Source of the DNA: JBBSQE01 sp038258095
GTDB taxonomy: Bacteria > Actinomycetota > Thermoleophilia > Solirubrobacterales > 70-9
Length of the DNA stretch: 17,233 nt
NCBI GenBank assembly: GCA_038258095.1
Contig: JBBSQE010000040.1
Span: forward strand, 1 to 17,233
Reading direction: 5' to 3'
Part shown: positions 14,378-17,233 of the stretch, one piece after another
Position numbering within the stretch: position 1 is the stretch's first letter
How the letters are laid out: each line of letters begins with the position of its first letter
Made by a program: the position numbers and the translations under genes
Notes under the pieces: model-generated
The model's database searches: none
Told to the model about the DNA's origin: nothing
Seen by the model: only the letters and a program-made list of their open reading frames with translations

Positions 14378-14393
14378 ACCGGCAGGGTACCTG

Positions 14394-14421
14394 TTGACGC
14401 TCCGTCAAGAGCATGTATGGT
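14394..14421 (+). promoter_or_regulatory. MMPL promoter with overlapping TetR-type operator
   Basis: TTGACG (14394-14399), a 16-nt spacer and TATGGT (14416-14421) form a plausible sigma70-type promoter. The -35 box is the left arm of the perfect palindrome TTGACG-CTC-CGTCAA (14394-14408), typical in form for a TetR operator. Binding there would block the MMPL promoter and also lies within 20 bp of the TetR start, allowing autorepression. Binding itself is inferred. Confidence 0.6.
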
Positions 14422-14456
14422 CACCTCGATGAGGGAACCAAGGGGAAGTTCGACCG

Positions 14457-14817
14457 ATGACGGGCCCGCTTTATCGCCTGGGCCGGATCGCAGCGAGCCA
14501 CTGGAAGGTGGCGATCCCGCTGTGGTTCGTCTTCGTCATCGGGGTCGTGCTGGTCGCCAACTCCGTCGGGCGCCCGACCAACAACAACCTCGACCTGCCG
14601 GGAACCGGCTCCACCCGTGCCACGCAGCTGCTCGAGCGAGGGCTCCCGAAGCAGGCGAACGGCAGCGTGCCGATCGTGCTCGAGGCGGCGCTGATGACGC
14701 TGGCTGAGCGCCGAACCTGGTGGTTTCCCGATTCCCTGGACCAGCTGATTCCGAATCGGCATCGAGGGCGAGGAATACTTCCGCGAGCTCGACCGCGAGC
14801 GGGGCTCTGAGAAGTAG
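14457..14817 (+). pseudogene. MMPL-family transporter remnant: internal deletion plus frameshift
   Basis: Residues 1-77 match the start of an actinobacterial MMPL exporter: the first membrane helix (WKVAIPLWFVFVIGVVLVAN), then NNNLDLPGTGSTRATQLLE and PKQANGSVPIVLEA. The frame then jumps directly to what is the C-terminal end of such proteins, ALMTLAERRTWWFPDSLDQL then IPN, so several hundred residues, with nearly all helices and the RND-like core, are missing; the join is near 14680-14695. After IPN (about 14757) the frame is lost, and the true tail continues one frame over as IEGEEYFRELDRERGSEK to TAG at 14815-14817. In its own frame the gene reads on to a stop at 14810. Start ATG 14457 with AAGGGGA upstream. 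No transport function is possible. Confidence 0.85.
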
Positions 14818-14857
14818 CGGTAACCGCTCTGGGCGTCCGGACCCCCCGGCGAGCGTC

Positions 14858-15150
14858 TCACTGCCCGGGGAAGCTCACCACCGCGTTGTTCAGCGGCAAT
14901 TGGCCTCGGCGCGTGCCCTTGAATGCGGCCGCGTCGATCGTCACGGGATTTCGGAGTGCAGGTCAGCGGCGTCCGTGATCAGACCTTGGCCCGCCATCCG
15001 CGAGAAGGTGAACGGCAGACCGTTCGATTGCAGCGGCGAGGGAGGGTCCATGATGTGGAAATGTAGGTGGGGGGCAACGGTGTTACCGCTGTCGCCGAGC
15101 AGGCCGATCTCCTGTCCGACTCTCACCCGTTCCCCACGCTTCACCCTGAC
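14858..15150 (-). pseudogene. LytM/M23 peptidase C-terminal remnant, frameshifted
   Basis: On the minus strand VRVKRGERVRVGQEIGLLGD, then SGNTVAPHLHFHIMD and PSPLQSNGLPF is the end of a zinc metallopeptidase of the M23 family; PHLHFH carries the conserved HxH. The first zinc motif (HxxxD) and everything before are absent. The frame stops at TGA 14941-14943 (ending DLHSEIP). The family C-terminus continues in another frame: NPVTIDAAAFKGTRRGQLPL then NNAVVSFPGQ to TGA at 14858-14860, where QLPL.NAVV is typical of these proteins. So it is 5'-truncated and frameshifted around 14945-14965. It once acted on cell-wall peptides or a related exported substrate; it is now inactive. Confidence 0.75.
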
Positions 15151-15167
15151 GGTTGGGCGGGTCGTAG

Positions 15168-15696
15168 AATGGGGGTGCGAGCTTCACCGAGAGGGAGATC
15201 GCAGGAATCGGCGATGCCTACGTCGTCGAGGACAACGCCCAGCCGGCCTTGGGGGACGGGGGCCAGGATTGGCTGACATTCATCGACTCGGGGGGCCTCA
15301 AGGTCGCCGACCTCACAGCCGTGGTCCCGCCGCCGTACAAGGGGCCGACGAAGACGATCTCCACGCCGGTGGGTGGCAACCTCCTGTATCTGAAGGTCCC
15401 GAAGCGATGCCTCGGATCGGGGCAGGCGTTCTGTGTCGGAGTGGGGACGAGGGCTCGGCGCCGGATCAGCCGATCCTTCGTCTCCGAGGATCAAGGTCCG
15501 GAGGGTCACCTTCTCCTTCGATGGCAGAAAGCGGAAGACCCTGAAGAGGAGGCCGTACCTCTATCTCCTCAGACCGGGATTCCTGGGAGCTGGCAGCCGG
15601 CACGTCGTCAAGGCCCGGGTGACCATTATCGTGTGACGCCACGGCTGCAACAGGGTCGTCACGAGGACGCTGAAGGGCCCGATCAGGATCTGCTGA
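15168..15696 (+). pseudogene. Remnant of an exported-type protein of unknown family
   Basis: After a stop at 15165-15167 one frame reads as plausible protein: SFTEREIAGIGDAYVVEDNA, DWLTFIDSGGLKVADLTAVV, and a two-cysteine segment KRCLGSGQAFCVG. Near 15440-15490 sense passes to a second frame: PRIKVRRVTFSFDGRKRKTL, then GSRHVVKARVTIIV and a TGA (15634-15636). Beyond that stop the same frame still makes sense, RHGCNRVVTRTLKGPIRIC, to TGA 15694-15696, suggesting that the first TGA replaced an Arg codon. The RVxFxxDGRRxKT type of repeat and paired cysteines are common in secreted proteins of these bacteria. The 5' part is missing. I cannot name the family. Confidence 0.55.
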
Positions 15697-15883
15697 GCCG
15701 GCGCCTCGCGGGCAGGTACCGTCGGCCCGTAAGCGCCACCAGCGCCGTGATCGTCGTGAAAGCATCGGTTCCATCGCAGCGAAGACATCGGTGGCGGTGG
15801 GTCCCCGCTACGGTTTACGGCTCCGAAACGACCAAGAGCTGAGCGCCGCCCGGCGCCGCGACGCACATCGACGAAAAGGACCC
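15697..15883 (+). other. Upstream region of ahcY, no gene seen
   Basis: 187 bp between the remnant and ahcY. It holds a short GC hairpin (GCGCCG/CGGCGC, 15843-15856) and the ribosome site AAAAGGA at 15874-15880. I looked for the conserved blocks of the SAH riboswitch and did not find them. No convincing promoter boxes are visible. Confidence 0.4.

Positions 15884-17233
<1,350 letters not shown>

Noticed and set aside
14429..14707. ATG at 14429 opening another frame just before the MMPL start
   Set aside because: The product is not protein-like and the MMPL N-terminus lies in the frame starting at 14457.
15697..15883. SAH riboswitch before ahcY
   Set aside because: Position is right, but I could not find the conserved core blocks or closing stems; only a small GC hairpin is present. 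A covariance search would settle it.

Overview
The window is GC-rich throughout. It has many GTG/TTG starts, short intergenic gaps, several genes that look leaderless, and a typical actinobacterial gene set (DHA2 efflux pump, MMPL/TetR pair, class III cyclase, VapBC, long-form S-adenosylhomocysteinase). It most resembles a high-GC Actinomycetota chromosome, possibly a soil Thermoleophilia/Solirubrobacterales type. That placement is inferred from style and was not tested by any search.

Layout. 1-1221: 3' part of an ABC exporter, ending at a strong stem-loop shared with the convergent DHA2-type MFS exporter (1325-2863, minus). An aldo/keto reductase (2933-3763) diverges from the MFS gene. 3764-4294 holds a decayed C-terminal piece of a glutamate dehydrogenase gene, a long hairpin and the msrA promoter area. 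msrA (4295-4996) is followed at once by a complete 1414-bp IS5-type element (5004-6417, 20-bp perfect terminal inverted repeats, TAA duplication). The element carries a frameshifted DDE transposase and, on the other strand, a pRiA4b ORF-3-like passenger gene. Beyond it lie a two-gene minus-strand operon (class III nucleotide cyclase and a small coiled-coil protein), a 732-aa multi-spanning GT-C-like membrane protein, a hotdog thioesterase, tRNA-Arg(UCU), an orphan HicB-like antitoxin and a VapBC-type module (AbrB-type antitoxin plus PIN toxin). Next is a secreted seven-repeat NHL propeller protein (minus) and a TetR regulator (minus).

The right part (14457-15696) is a pseudogene cluster. An MMPL transporter has lost its middle and carries a frameshift, although its TetR regulator and apparent operator-promoter remain. 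A LytM/M23 peptidase and a divergent exported-protein gene have both lost their 5' ends at one junction. The window closes with the first 450 codons of S-adenosylhomocysteinase.

Working relations that can be inferred: the TetR regulator probably controlled the now broken MMPL pump through a 15-bp palindrome overlapping its -35 box. The AbrB-type antitoxin probably represses its own operon through an inverted repeat across its start codon. The cyclase and coiled-coil protein are probably co-transcribed. I see no CRISPR array, phage module or recognisable new defence system. The most unusual items are the IS element with its passenger gene and the run of decayed genes, several of which are only visible when frames are joined by hand.
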